Part shown: positions 26,551 to 34,299 of the stretch, in pieces
Layout: every line of letters starts with the position of its first letter
How positions within the stretch are numbered: the first letter of the stretch is position 1
DNA from: Pseudarthrobacter sp. fls2-241-R2A-127
GTDB taxonomy: Bacteria > Actinomycetota > Actinomycetes > Actinomycetales > Micrococcaceae
Assembly: GCF_030209355.1 (NCBI RefSeq)
Contig: NZ_JARVSF010000045.1
Span: 1 to 64,000 of the forward strand
DNA length: 64,000 nt
Reading direction: 5' to 3'
Translations under genes and position numbers: made by a program
The notes under the pieces: generated by a model
Database searches by the model: none
What the model saw: only the letters and a program-made list of their open reading frames with translations
Told to the model about the DNA's origin: nothing

Positions 26551-27920
26551 GCATCCTCGATCCCGTCTGGACCGCCCTGTTGTACCTGGCTGCCGCCGTG
26601 TTCTTCATCCTGGCGCTCCGCGGCCTCAGTTCGCCCCGCACGGCACGCCGCGGAAACCTGCTGGGCGCTCTCGGTGCCGTGATCGCCGTAGTGACGGTCT
26701 TCCTGTCCGCCCGGCTGGAGAACATCCCGTGGATCCTGGGCGCCATCGTGGTGGGCTCCGCCGTGGCCGCCCCCGTTGCCCGGCGGGTCAGGATGACGCA
26801 GATGCCGCAGCTGGTGGCCCTGTTCAACGGGGTGGGTGGCGGCGCTGCCGCGCTGGTAGCCCTTCTCGAACTCGGCCATGCGGGGGATCCGTGGGTCCGC
26901 GTGGCCATCGTTTTCACGCTCCTGGTGGGAGCCGTTTCCTTCGCCGGCTCGGGCGTCACGTTCGCCAAGCTGCAGGAGCTGATGACCACCCGGCCCGTGG
27001 TGTTCCCCGGGCTCCCCGTGGTGATGTCGGTGGTGCTGCTGGCGGCGGTGGCCTCCGGAGCCGCCGTCGTCCTTTCAGGGTCGCTGCCAATGGCGGTCCT
27101 GCTGCTGGCGCTGGGCCTCGCCGCGGGCCTCCTGCTGGTGCTGCCCGTGGGCGGTGCGGACGTGCCCATCGTCATTTCGCTGCTGAACGCCTTCACCGGC
27201 CTGGCCGTCGCGGCATCCGGCGTGGTGCTGGGCAATGTCCTGCTGGTGGTGGCCGGAACCCTGGTGGGTGCCTCGGGCACCATCCTCACGCGGGCCATGG
27301 CGGCTGCCATGGGGCGCAGCGTGGCGGGCATCCTGTTCGGTGCCTTCCGGGGAGGCTCGACGGCGGGGTCCACTGCGGTGAGCGAGCGTCCCGTCCGGTC
27401 CTCCTCGCCGGAGGACGTGGCGGTGCTGTTGGGGTATGCCCAGCGGGTGATTATCGTCCCCGGGTACGGCCTGGCGGTGGCCCAAGGGCAGCACACCGCC
27501 GCCGAGTTGGCCCTTGCCCTGGAAGCCCGGGGCATCGAGGTGGCTTTTGCCATCCATCCGGTGGCCGGCCGCATGCCCGGGCACATGAATGTGCTCCTGG
27601 CGGAGGCGAATGTGCCGTACGAGTCGCTCAAGGAAATGGGGGAGATCAACCCCGAGTTCAAGACGACGGACGTAGCCCTGGTGGTGGGCGCCAACGATGT
27701 GGTGAACCCGGCGGCCAAGACCTCTTCCGGGTCCCCGATCTACGGGATGCCCATCCTGGAGGTGGCGGAGGCACGGCAGGTGGTGTTCCTTAAGCGCTCC
27801 ATGCGTCCGGGGTTCGCCGGCATCGAGAACGACCTCCTGTACCAGCCGCAGACGTCCCTGCTGTTCGGGGATGCCAAGGACTCGCTGGCCCAGGTGCTGG
27901 GCGCCGTCAAGGCACTGTAG
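26547..27920 (+). CDS. pntB: NAD(P) transhydrogenase subunit beta
   Basis: Beta subunit of 457 residues: about nine membrane helices in the first 260 residues (domain II), then the soluble NADP(H)-binding domain III. Motifs in domain III include IIVPGYGLAVAQ, the HPVAGRMPGHMNVLLAEA loop and VVGANDVVNPAA, all typical of PntB. ATG 26547 overlaps the pntAB stop. No further gene is coupled; the lipid kinase gene follows after 74 bases. Confidence 0.96.
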   Translation: MSILDPVWTALLYLAAAVFFILALRGLSSPRTARRGNLLGALGAVIAVVTVFLSARLENIPWILGAIVVGSAVAAPVARRVRMTQMPQLVALFNGVGGGAAALVALLELGHAGDPWVRVAIVFTLLVGAVSFAGSGVTFAKLQELMTTRPVVFPGLPVVMSVVLLAAVASGAAVVLSGSLPMAVLLLALGLAAGLLLVLPVGGADVPIVISLLNAFTGLAVAASGVVLGNVLLVVAGTLVGASGTILTRAMAAAMGRSVAGILFGAFRGGSTAGSTAVSERPVRSSSPEDVAVLLGYAQRVIIVPGYGLAVAQGQHTAAELALALEARGIEVAFAIHPVAGRMPGHMNVLLAEANVPYESLKEMGEINPEFKTTDVALVVGANDVVNPAAKTSSGSPIYGMPILEVAEARQVVFLKRSMRPGFAGIENDLLYQPQTSLLFGDAKDSLAQVLGAVKAL

Positions 27921-27994
27921 GCGCGGAACCGCGGCCGCGACGGGTTACTCTTCTTTCAACAGCCTGCTTGCTTTCCACCCCATCAGAGGACGCC

Positions 27995-28915
27995 ATGACT
28001 GACAACAGCTCCACTTCCCCCAAACGTGCCGCCATCATTGTCAATCCTGCCAAGCCGGTGGACTTCGACGTGCGCGGCCTGGTGGCCAAGCACTGCGTCG
28101 AGAACGGCTGGGGCGAGCCCATCTGGCTGGAGACCACCAAGGAGGACCCCGGCGTCGGCCAGGCAAAGGAAGCCCTGGCGCAGGGAGCCGACCTGGTCAT
28201 CGCGGCCGGCGGCGACGGCACCGTGCGGTGCGTCGCCGAGGTCCTGTCCGGCGGCGACATCCCCATGGGCCTGCTGCCGTTGGGGACGGGGAACCTGCTG
28301 GCGCGCAACCTGGGCATGGACGTGACCGATTACGACGGCGCCATGGCCGGCGCCCTGACCGGCGCCGAGCGGAAGATCGACGTGGTCCGCGCCAAGCGCA
28401 GCGACCCGGACCAGGACCAGCTCTTCCTGGTCATGGCCGGCATGGGCTATGACGCCACCATCATGGGCGACACCAACGAGGACCTGAAGGACAAGGTGGG
28501 CTGGCTGGCCTACGTCGATGCCGGAATCCGGAACCTGCCCGGCAAGCCGGTGAAGGCAACGGTGGCCATTGACGGCAAGGACGTGCTGCACCGCGGTGTG
28601 CGCAGCGTAATGGTGGGCAACTGCGGCAAGGTCCAGGGCGGACTGGAGATCTTCCCCGACGCCAAGATCGACGACGGCCTGCTGGACATCGCGGTCCTGG
28701 CACCCCACCACGGCAAGCTCGGCTGGCTGTCGGTGCTGGCGGGCATCATCGGCAAGGGCCGGAACCGGGATACGGCGGTGGAGTATTTCCAGGGCAAGAC
28801 GGTCGAGATCACCCTGGAGCACAAGGACGACTACCAGCTGGACGGGGACCACGAGGGCGAGGGCAAGCACGTGCTGATGAGCATTGAGCCCGGAGCCCTG
28901 ACCCTGCGGATGTAG
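27995..28915 (+). CDS. diacylglycerol kinase family lipid kinase
   Basis: Lipid kinase of the DAGK/sphingosine-kinase family, 306 residues. The catalytic GGDGT motif lies in VIAAGGDGTVRCVAEVL, followed by LPLGTGNLLARNLG; the N-terminal AAIIVNPAK and the C-terminal LDGDHEGEG motif are also typical. Actinobacterial members phosphorylate diacylglycerol or related lipids at the membrane, feeding phosphatidic acid recycling; some act on polyketides or lack known substrates. ATG 27995 follows AGAGGA. The gene stands alone and ends at a hairpin. Confidence 0.9.
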   Translation: MTDNSSTSPKRAAIIVNPAKPVDFDVRGLVAKHCVENGWGEPIWLETTKEDPGVGQAKEALAQGADLVIAAGGDGTVRCVAEVLSGGDIPMGLLPLGTGNLLARNLGMDVTDYDGAMAGALTGAERKIDVVRAKRSDPDQDQLFLVMAGMGYDATIMGDTNEDLKDKVGWLAYVDAGIRNLPGKPVKATVAIDGKDVLHRGVRSVMVGNCGKVQGGLEIFPDAKIDDGLLDIAVLAPHHGKLGWLSVLAGIIGKGRNRDTAVEYFQGKTVEITLEHKDDYQLDGDHEGEGKHVLMSIEPGALTLRM

Positions 28916-28920
28916 GGCCC

Positions 28921-28960
28921 CGCTGGGGCAGGCCGGCTATGCCAGGAGCCTGCCCCAGCG
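28921..28960. terminator. hairpin terminator overlapping a 3' coding end
   Basis: Perfect 12-base arms 28921-28932 and 28949-28960 surround a 16-base loop. It follows the lipid kinase stop. On the other strand it covers the last codons and stop of the convergent gene at 28937, so it may serve both. Confidence 0.7.
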
Positions 28961-29662
28961 CGGATCCAGCAGCGGAGCACCTGCCAGTTTCAGCGCGTGC
29001 CACAGCGTGACCGCCACGGAATCAAGGACCGGCACCCCGGTGCCCTCCTCGATCTCCGCGGTGATGTTTGCCCCGTAGAGGTTGGTGCACAGGTACACCA
29101 GGGCGTCGGGAGCGGTGGCGGCGAGTTCCCGTGATCCCGGCAGCATCTCCTCATCGGTGACCCGGGCAAAGGACTCGTTGTCGCTGAGTCCGAGCGCCCG
29201 GTGGTCCACGGTTTTGATCCCTTCGCGCTCGTAGGATGCGATGACCTGGTGGTTCACATCCTCCGTGTACGGGGTGAACAGGCCGATCCGTTCGGTGCCG
29301 AAGGCCTGGAACGCCTCAAAATAGGCCAGCGTGGAGGTGGTGGCCGGGATGCCGGTGGCGCCGGTAATTTCCGCTGCCAGCTCCCGGTCGTGCGCCGGGC
29401 CCAGCCACGAACCCGAGGTGCCGTTCCAGGCAATCACGTCCACGTCCGCCGTCGCCAGCAGCTGTGCGGCCTCCCGCATGACGGCGGGGTCGAACTGGCG
29501 GTTGGAGGAATCGTCCAGGGCGATCCGGGTGACGGGAATCCGGGTGAAATGGACGGTGACGTCGGTCCGGGCGCCGAGGATGCGGTAGGTTTGCGGCTCC
29601 AGGCAGGTGTTGGAGGACGGCACGATCATGCCGATCCGGCGGGGGCGGGTGGTTGCAGGCAT
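28937..29662 (-). CDS. maleate isomerase/arylmalonate decarboxylase-like protein
   Basis: Asp/Glu racemase superfamily protein, 241 residues. The N-terminus RIGMIVPSSNTCLEP matches maleate cis-trans isomerases and arylmalonate decarboxylases. Where maleate isomerases have a first catalytic cysteine this protein has Gly81 in WNGTSGSW, while the second is kept as Cys192 in YLCTNLYG. A Gly/Cys pair at this spacing is the arrangement known for arylmalonate decarboxylase (Gly74/Cys188), with Thr82 and Ser83 placed as in its oxyanion pocket. It is the last gene of a leftward operon with a hydantoinase-like enzyme. A decarboxylase or a one-cysteine isomerase are both possible; the true substrate is unknown. 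Confidence 0.8.
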   Translation of the reverse strand: MPATTRPRRIGMIVPSSNTCLEPQTYRILGARTDVTVHFTRIPVTRIALDDSSNRQFDPAVMREAAQLLATADVDVIAWNGTSGSWLGPAHDRELAAEITGATGIPATTSTLAYFEAFQAFGTERIGLFTPYTEDVNHQVIASYEREGIKTVDHRALGLSDNESFARVTDEEMLPGSRELAATAPDALVYLCTNLYGANITAEIEEGTGVPVLDSVAVTLWHALKLAGAPLLDPRWGRLLA

Positions 29663-29670
29663 GGGAACTC

Positions 29671-31095
29671 CTAGTGGGCGGCGGCGTGCGCCACGCCGGC
29701 GGGAAGGGACTGGTGTTCGCGGAAGCCGTTGCGGCTGATGAACCGGCCCGCGGCGCCGGGGTCGTGGAAGCCGTCAGCGTCCAGCACCACCCTGCCGTTG
29801 GAAACCACGACGGCGGGCCAGCCCCTGAGAGCCTTGCCGTCGAACGGCGAAAAGTCAGTTCCCATGTGCAGTGCTTCGCCGTTCACCGTGCGCTCTTCGG
29901 CGGGGTCGAAAACCACCAGGTCCGCGTCAAACCCCTCAGCGATGCGGCCTTTGCCGGGGACTGCGTTGATCCTTGCGGGTTCGGCGGAGAAGGCGCTGAC
30001 GAACTGTTCCACGGTGGCGCCTGCGGACGTCATGGCGGTGAAGGTGACCGGCATGCGCGTTTCAACCCCGGGGAGGCCGTGCGGCATGGCGCGCACGTCA
30101 TCGGTGCGCTCGCGCTTCTGGGACAGGTCGTAGCAGGAGTGGTCCGAGGACATGGTGTGGATGTCGCCGGACGCCAGCCGCTCCTTGAGGGCCGCCACGG
30201 TTTCGGCGCTGCGCATGGGCGGGCAGCAGGCGAACCACTCCGGGAACCTGGAGGCGTAGACGGTGTCGTCCAGCGTGACGTAGTGCGGGCAGGTCTCGGA
30301 GTAAGCCTCAAGCCCACGCTCCCGTGCCTGGGAGACCAGGTCAACTGCTCCCGGCGTGGACTGGTGGACAAAGTAGACGGGTGCGCCGGTGTATTCGGCC
30401 ATGGCCAGGGTTTCCTGCACCGAGACCTCCTCGGCCAGCTCCGGCCGGGTCCGGTGCAGGTGTTCGATCCCGATCCGGCCGTCCTGGGCGTGCTGTTCGG
30501 TGCAGTCGGCAATGATGGGGTCGTGCTCGGCGTGGATGTACGCGAGCCCGTCCAACCGCACCATTTCCCGCATGACTTTGAGGATGGTGTCGCCGTCGGC
30601 CATGGTGGTGCCGCGGTTGGTGGTGTACATCTTCACCGAGCGGACGCCTTCCGCTGCCAGCTGCTCAAGCTGCCACGGCACTGTTTCGTCCCAGCTGACC
30701 ACTGCGCCGTGGAGCGCCACGTCGCAGCGGGATTCGGTGGCGAGTTCCTTCTTGTTCAGGACCGCGGCGAGGGGGGTTTCCTGGGCATCCCGGGGGATCC
30801 CGAAGTCGATGATGGTGGTGGTGCCGCCCCACAGTGCCGCGGTGGACGTGGTCCGGTAGTCGTCAAGGGTCCGGAAGCGTCCGGTGACCTGGGCGACGTG
30901 GCAGTGACCGTCAACGCCGCCGGGGATGACGAGTTTGCCGGCGGCGTCAATGGTGCGGCCGGCCGCGGGGACGGGCTGGTCGGCGTCGATGAGGGCAGCG
31001 ATGCGGCCCTCGTGCACCACGATGTGGGCGTCCTGGCGTCCTGTGCTGTTGACGACCGTGGCGTTGGCAATGACAAGTTCTGGGTGTTGGGACAT
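29671..31095 (-). CDS. hydantoinase/dihydropyrimidinase/allantoinase-family amidohydrolase
   Basis: Cyclic-amide hydrolase of the amidohydrolase superfamily, 474 residues. Binuclear metal ligands can be placed: His64 and His66 (GHCH), Lys155 (VKMY, the position of the carboxylated lysine), His188 (IHAEHD), His244 (VHQST) and Asp318 (SSDHS). The C-terminal SPFDGKALRGWP and VVVSNGRVV strands are typical of dihydropyrimidinase relatives. It would open a hydantoin, dihydropyrimidine, allantoin or cyclic imide ring in the cytoplasm. No carbamoylase or ureidohydrolase lies nearby, so the product's fate is not evident. ATG 31095 begins 28 bases after the racemase-like gene; the next gene starts eight bases after its stop. 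Confidence 0.87.
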   Translation of the reverse strand: MSQHPELVIANATVVNSTGRQDAHIVVHEGRIAALIDADQPVPAAGRTIDAAGKLVIPGGVDGHCHVAQVTGRFRTLDDYRTTSTAALWGGTTTIIDFGIPRDAQETPLAAVLNKKELATESRCDVALHGAVVSWDETVPWQLEQLAAEGVRSVKMYTTNRGTTMADGDTILKVMREMVRLDGLAYIHAEHDPIIADCTEQHAQDGRIGIEHLHRTRPELAEEVSVQETLAMAEYTGAPVYFVHQSTPGAVDLVSQARERGLEAYSETCPHYVTLDDTVYASRFPEWFACCPPMRSAETVAALKERLASGDIHTMSSDHSCYDLSQKRERTDDVRAMPHGLPGVETRMPVTFTAMTSAGATVEQFVSAFSAEPARINAVPGKGRIAEGFDADLVVFDPAEERTVNGEALHMGTDFSPFDGKALRGWPAVVVSNGRVVLDADGFHDPGAAGRFISRNGFREHQSLPAGVAHAAAH

Positions 31096-31123
31096 CGGTG
31101 TCCTCCTTGTGGGTGTGGTGGCG

Positions 31124-31912
31124 TTAGGCGGCAGGCTGGGGCGTGCCGGCGGGCTCCTGGCGGGCCGCAAGGGCTGCGTCCAGGGCGCCGGAGAGGCCTT
31201 TGCGGTCCTTGGTCGGGGGAGGCGCGAATGCACCGGCGCGGTGCGGCCCGGACCGCAGTCCGGCCACCGCTTCGGCCATGCGGATGCCGGCGGAGATTCC
31301 GTCCACAACCGGCACGGGGATCTGTCCGTCGAGCTCGCGGGCGAGCCCGGCCAGCGGGGCTCCGGCGAGGATGACGACGTCGGCCCCGTCCTCCGCCACG
31401 GCCTGCCGGCTGAGTGCCAGCAGGGTTTCCTTGAAGTCCTGCTGGACGGAGGCGATGCTGTGGAGGGAGTCGTTGATGGAGCGAATGGAGGCCAGCCGGC
31501 CGGCCAGCCCGAAGTGTTCCACGCACTCGCGGTACCAGGGCTTGATCCGGTCCGAGATGGCAATGATGGAGAACCGGTGGCCCTGCAGCGCCGCGGCGCA
31601 GAGCGCGGCCTCGGTGATGCCGATGACGGGGACATCGGCCAATTCCTTCAAGGCGGGCATGCCGGGGTCGCCGAAGGCTGCCACCACGATGGCGTCAACC
31701 GGGTCCGCGCCGGGGCGGGTGTGCTCGGCGATGATTTCTGCGAGGGCACCGGCGGCGATGAGGGATTCGAACCTCGTCTCGATGTATTCGACGCCGTGGC
31801 CGGCCGTCCGCACTTCCAGGCGGGTGCCGGGGGAGGCCGAGCGGAGCGCCTCGGATTCGATCAGGGCCGTGACGTCGGCGCTGATGTTGGGGTTGATGAC
31901 CAGGAGTTTCAT
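31124..31912 (-). CDS. Asp/Glu/hydantoin racemase-like protein lacking both catalytic cysteines
   Basis: Protein of 262 residues with the fold signature of hydantoin and allantoin racemases (KLLVINPNIS, FGDPGMPALKEL, PVIGITEAAL, PVVDGISAGIRMAEA). Those enzymes use two cysteines, in an A-C-F-G-D motif and an L-G-C-A-G motif. Here the matching positions are Ala79 (VAAFGDPG) and Gly184 (ILAGAPLAG), so ordinary two-base proton exchange through thiols is not possible. It may catalyse another reaction or bind a ligand. It overlaps the GntR stop (ATGA) and precedes the hydantoinase gene, so it shares that pathway. The C-terminal 35 residues are Ala/Pro-rich. Confidence 0.82.
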   Translation of the reverse strand: MKLLVINPNISADVTALIESEALRSASPGTRLEVRTAGHGVEYIETRFESLIAAGALAEIIAEHTRPGADPVDAIVVAAFGDPGMPALKELADVPVIGITEAALCAAALQGHRFSIIAISDRIKPWYRECVEHFGLAGRLASIRSINDSLHSIASVQQDFKETLLALSRQAVAEDGADVVILAGAPLAGLARELDGQIPVPVVDGISAGIRMAEAVAGLRSGPHRAGAFAPPPTKDRKGLSGALDAALAARQEPAGTPQPAA

Positions 31913-32592
31913 TTTCTCTTCCGGTGGAATTCTGGTTCGGTCTTCTGGAAGTCCTCGGGGAACTGCTCCCGGTACTTCCCGATGTGGGAGGCGGATTGCG
32001 CGGCCGCCCGGTCGGGATCGCCGCTGGCAATGGCGGTGTAGAGCTCCCGGTGTTCGCTGATCAGTTCGGGCAGGTCGCTGACGTGCCGGAACAGCCAGTG
32101 CATCCGGCCCTGCAGGGGTTCCAGGGCCGATTTGAGGAAGTTGTTGTCCGCGATGCCGGTAATGGCGTCGTGGAACTCGCTGTTGGAGCGGTGCGCTTCC
32201 ATCACCGCCCCCTTGGCCAGGAAACCCTCGGCGTTGTCCAGCAGTCCCTTGAGGTAGGCGAGGTCCTCCGCGGTCGCCCGCCGCGCGGCGAGCCGGCAGG
32301 CCAGCACCTCGAGGGACTGCCGGACGTCGAAGAGGTCCTCGACATCCTTGGGGCTGAGGCTGCTTACTTCCGCCCCGCGGGCCCCGCGGTCGCTGATCAG
32401 GCCTTCCTGGCGGAGCATGCGGAGGGCTTCGCGGACCGGCAGGCGGGATACGGAGAATTCGGCGGCGAGGTCGCGTTCCACCAGCCGCGTGCCGGGAGCG
32501 TAGTGTCCTTCGAAAATGCGGGTGCGGAGTGTGTCCCGGACGGTCTCGCGGAGGGGGCGGTCCTTGTCCTGGGTCTCTTCTGCGGTCAGCAT
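31909..32592 (-). CDS. GntR-family (FadR/FCD type) regulator
   Basis: Regulator of 227 residues: an N-terminal winged helix (ETVRDTLRTRIFEGHYAPGTRLVERDLAAEFSVSRLPVREALRML) and a helical FCD effector domain with the metal/ligand-binding pattern around SNSEFHDAI and HRELYTAI. It is the second gene of the leftward operon, between the MFS permease and the racemase-like gene. The TTGGGATCCCAA-type palindromes at 34167-34195 have the symmetry expected for FCD-type GntR proteins, so it probably represses its own operon until an intermediate binds. A GGAGCACC ribosome site precedes ATG 32592. Confidence 0.9.
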   Translation of the reverse strand: MLTAEETQDKDRPLRETVRDTLRTRIFEGHYAPGTRLVERDLAAEFSVSRLPVREALRMLRQEGLISDRGARGAEVSSLSPKDVEDLFDVRQSLEVLACRLAARRATAEDLAYLKGLLDNAEGFLAKGAVMEAHRSNSEFHDAITGIADNNFLKSALEPLQGRMHWLFRHVSDLPELISEHRELYTAIASGDPDRAAAQSASHIGKYREQFPEDFQKTEPEFHRKRK

Positions 32593-32674
32593 GGTGCTCC
32601 ATTTTCGATTTCTTGTATGGCACTGCTCCCGGCTGCGGGGGCGTGGTTTGCAGGTTTTCCCTGCGAGGGCCAGC

Positions 32675-34033
32675 TTAGACAGGAAGCCGCTTGTTGTAGT
32701 TCAGGGTGAGGACCGAGACGCCCATGATCACCGCGGAACCGACGAAGTACAGCAGGGCCCAGGTGTAGGAACCGGTGGCCCCGACGATCAGGCCGACGAC
32801 GATCGGGGTCACGAAACCCGAGATGTTGCCGCTGAGGTTCATGGCGCCGCCCAGGACGCCGGCGTTGGTACGTCCGCCAAGGATGGCCGGGATGCTCCAG
32901 AACAGGCCTACCCAGCGCAGGAAGAACAGGACGAGCGAGAGCAGCACCACGGCGGTGGTTGCGTCCGGGACCACGGTGACGCCCACGAGGCCGGCGACCA
33001 CGATGGCGCTTGAGATACCCAGGAGGGTTCGCATCACCAGGTTTGCCGAGGCACCGGACGCCCGCCATTTGTCGGCAATGGTGCCGCCGATGATTTCCCC
33101 GACGAAGCCGGCGCCGAAGATGACCAGCGTGGACCAGCCGATGGTTTTCAGGTCGAAGCCCTTGGCTTGGGCCAGGTACAGCGGGCCCCAGGTCAGCAGG
33201 CCGTAGAAGACTCCGTTGAATCCCAGCCAGCCCAGGCACATGGCCCAGAAGGAACGGAACTTGAGGTAGGGGAGCAGGCCGCGCTTGCCCTTGCTGCCAT
33301 CCACGGCCGCCTCGGCGTCCTCGGCGGCATGCGAGGCTTCAATGTAGGAGGCCTCGGCGTCGTTGACGCCGCGGTGCTGGCGGGGGTTGTCCCGGACGTA
33401 CCACCAAACGGCGAGGCCCATGAGGACGGTGGCCGCGCCGGCGATGACGAAGGACCAGCGCCAGCTCCCGGTGGAGGCGATGAGGCTGGCGATGATGATG
33501 CCGCCCAGCCCGGCACCCAGGGGGGCGCCGGCGTCCAGGATGGTGGCGCCGCGGCCGCGTTCGGACCGGTGCATCCAGATGGCGTTGAGTTTGCCGCCGG
33601 CCGGCATCACGCCGGCTTCGGTGACGCCGATCCCAAGCCGGGCGATGAACATGCTCAGGAATCCACCGGCCATGCCGGAGGCTGCCGTGGCGACGCCCCA
33701 GCCGAGGCAGGACGCGGTCATCACCTTGCGGGGGCCGAACTTGTCGATCAGCCAGCCCACGGGGACCTGCATGAGGGCGTAGGTCCAGAAGAAGGCGGAC
33801 AACAGCAGGCCCACCAGTTCGGGGGCCAGGTTGAATTCCTTTTGGATGATGGGCAAGGCCACGGAGATGGAGCCGCGGTCGATGTAGTTGACGGACACGA
33901 GGACCAGAAGCAGCAGGAAGAGCTTCCAGCGGACGGCAGTGCGCCGTTGCGTGCCGCCCTTTCCGGATTGTTCGGTGGTCAGGGATGCGGCCTCGTCGGG
34001 CGTGGCCGCTGTTTCAGTGTTTGGGATGGACAC
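32675..34033 (-). CDS. MFS permease, anion:cation symporter (ACS) type
   Basis: Major-facilitator transporter of 452 residues and twelve helices. The N-terminal helix reads LFLLLVLVSVNYIDRGSISVALPIIQKEF, typical of the ACS family that imports hexuronates, glucarate, phthalate and other organic anions. The loop motif GWLIDKFGPRKVM is also present. As the first gene of the operon with GntR, racemase-like, hydantoinase-like and decarboxylase-like genes, it probably imports that pathway's substrate. GTG 34033 follows AAGGAGAA closely. Confidence 0.88.
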   Translation of the reverse strand: MSIPNTETAATPDEAASLTTEQSGKGGTQRRTAVRWKLFLLLLVLVSVNYIDRGSISVALPIIQKEFNLAPELVGLLLSAFFWTYALMQVPVGWLIDKFGPRKVMTASCLGWGVATAASGMAGGFLSMFIARLGIGVTEAGVMPAGGKLNAIWMHRSERGRGATILDAGAPLGAGLGGIIIASLIASTGSWRWSFVIAGAATVLMGLAVWWYVRDNPRQHRGVNDAEASYIEASHAAEDAEAAVDGSKGKRGLLPYLKFRSFWAMCLGWLGFNGVFYGLLTWGPLYLAQAKGFDLKTIGWSTLVIFGAGFVGEIIGGTIADKWRASGASANLVMRTLLGISSAIVVAGLVGVTVVPDATTAVVLLSLVLFFLRWVGLFWSIPAILGGRTNAGVLGGAMNLSGNISGFVTPIVVGLIVGATGSYTWALLYFVGSAVIMGVSVLTLNYNKRLPV

Positions 34034-34166
34034 AGCTTCTCCTTCACGGGGAAGTTTACGGATGGGGAGGGAAACGAAAGGCAGGGAGTCCGCCCGGCAG
34101 GACAGTCAGCCTGCCGGGCGGGAAAACGGTGCGTGGGGCGATCCGGAGCGCCCGGTGCTGCCGCAG

Positions 34167-34195
34167 TTTTGGGATCCCAAAATGGGATCCCAAAA
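34167..34195. promoter_or_regulatory. double GGGATCCC palindrome, GntR operator candidate
   Basis: A perfect 16-base palindrome TTTTGGGATCCCAAAA (34167-34182) is followed by a second GGGATCCC core (34184-34191) with AAAA, centres 13 bases apart. It lies 134 bases upstream of the MFS start. Symmetry and sequence fit an FCD-type GntR site, and the two sites lie close to helical phase. Confidence 0.75.
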
Positions 34196-34299
34196 TCAAA
34201 GGTAGAAGTGACTCCCGCCACTGTCAAGGGTTTTTTGTCCGGCAGCGTCCGGCGGGACCCTGCCAACGGATTGTGACTGGTGCCGGCTCCGGCCGGACG

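Noticed and set aside
31760..31790. A sequence resembling the T-loop of a tRNA (GGATTCGAACC)
   Set aside because: It lies inside the racemase-like coding sequence and no acceptor, D or anticodon stems surround it.
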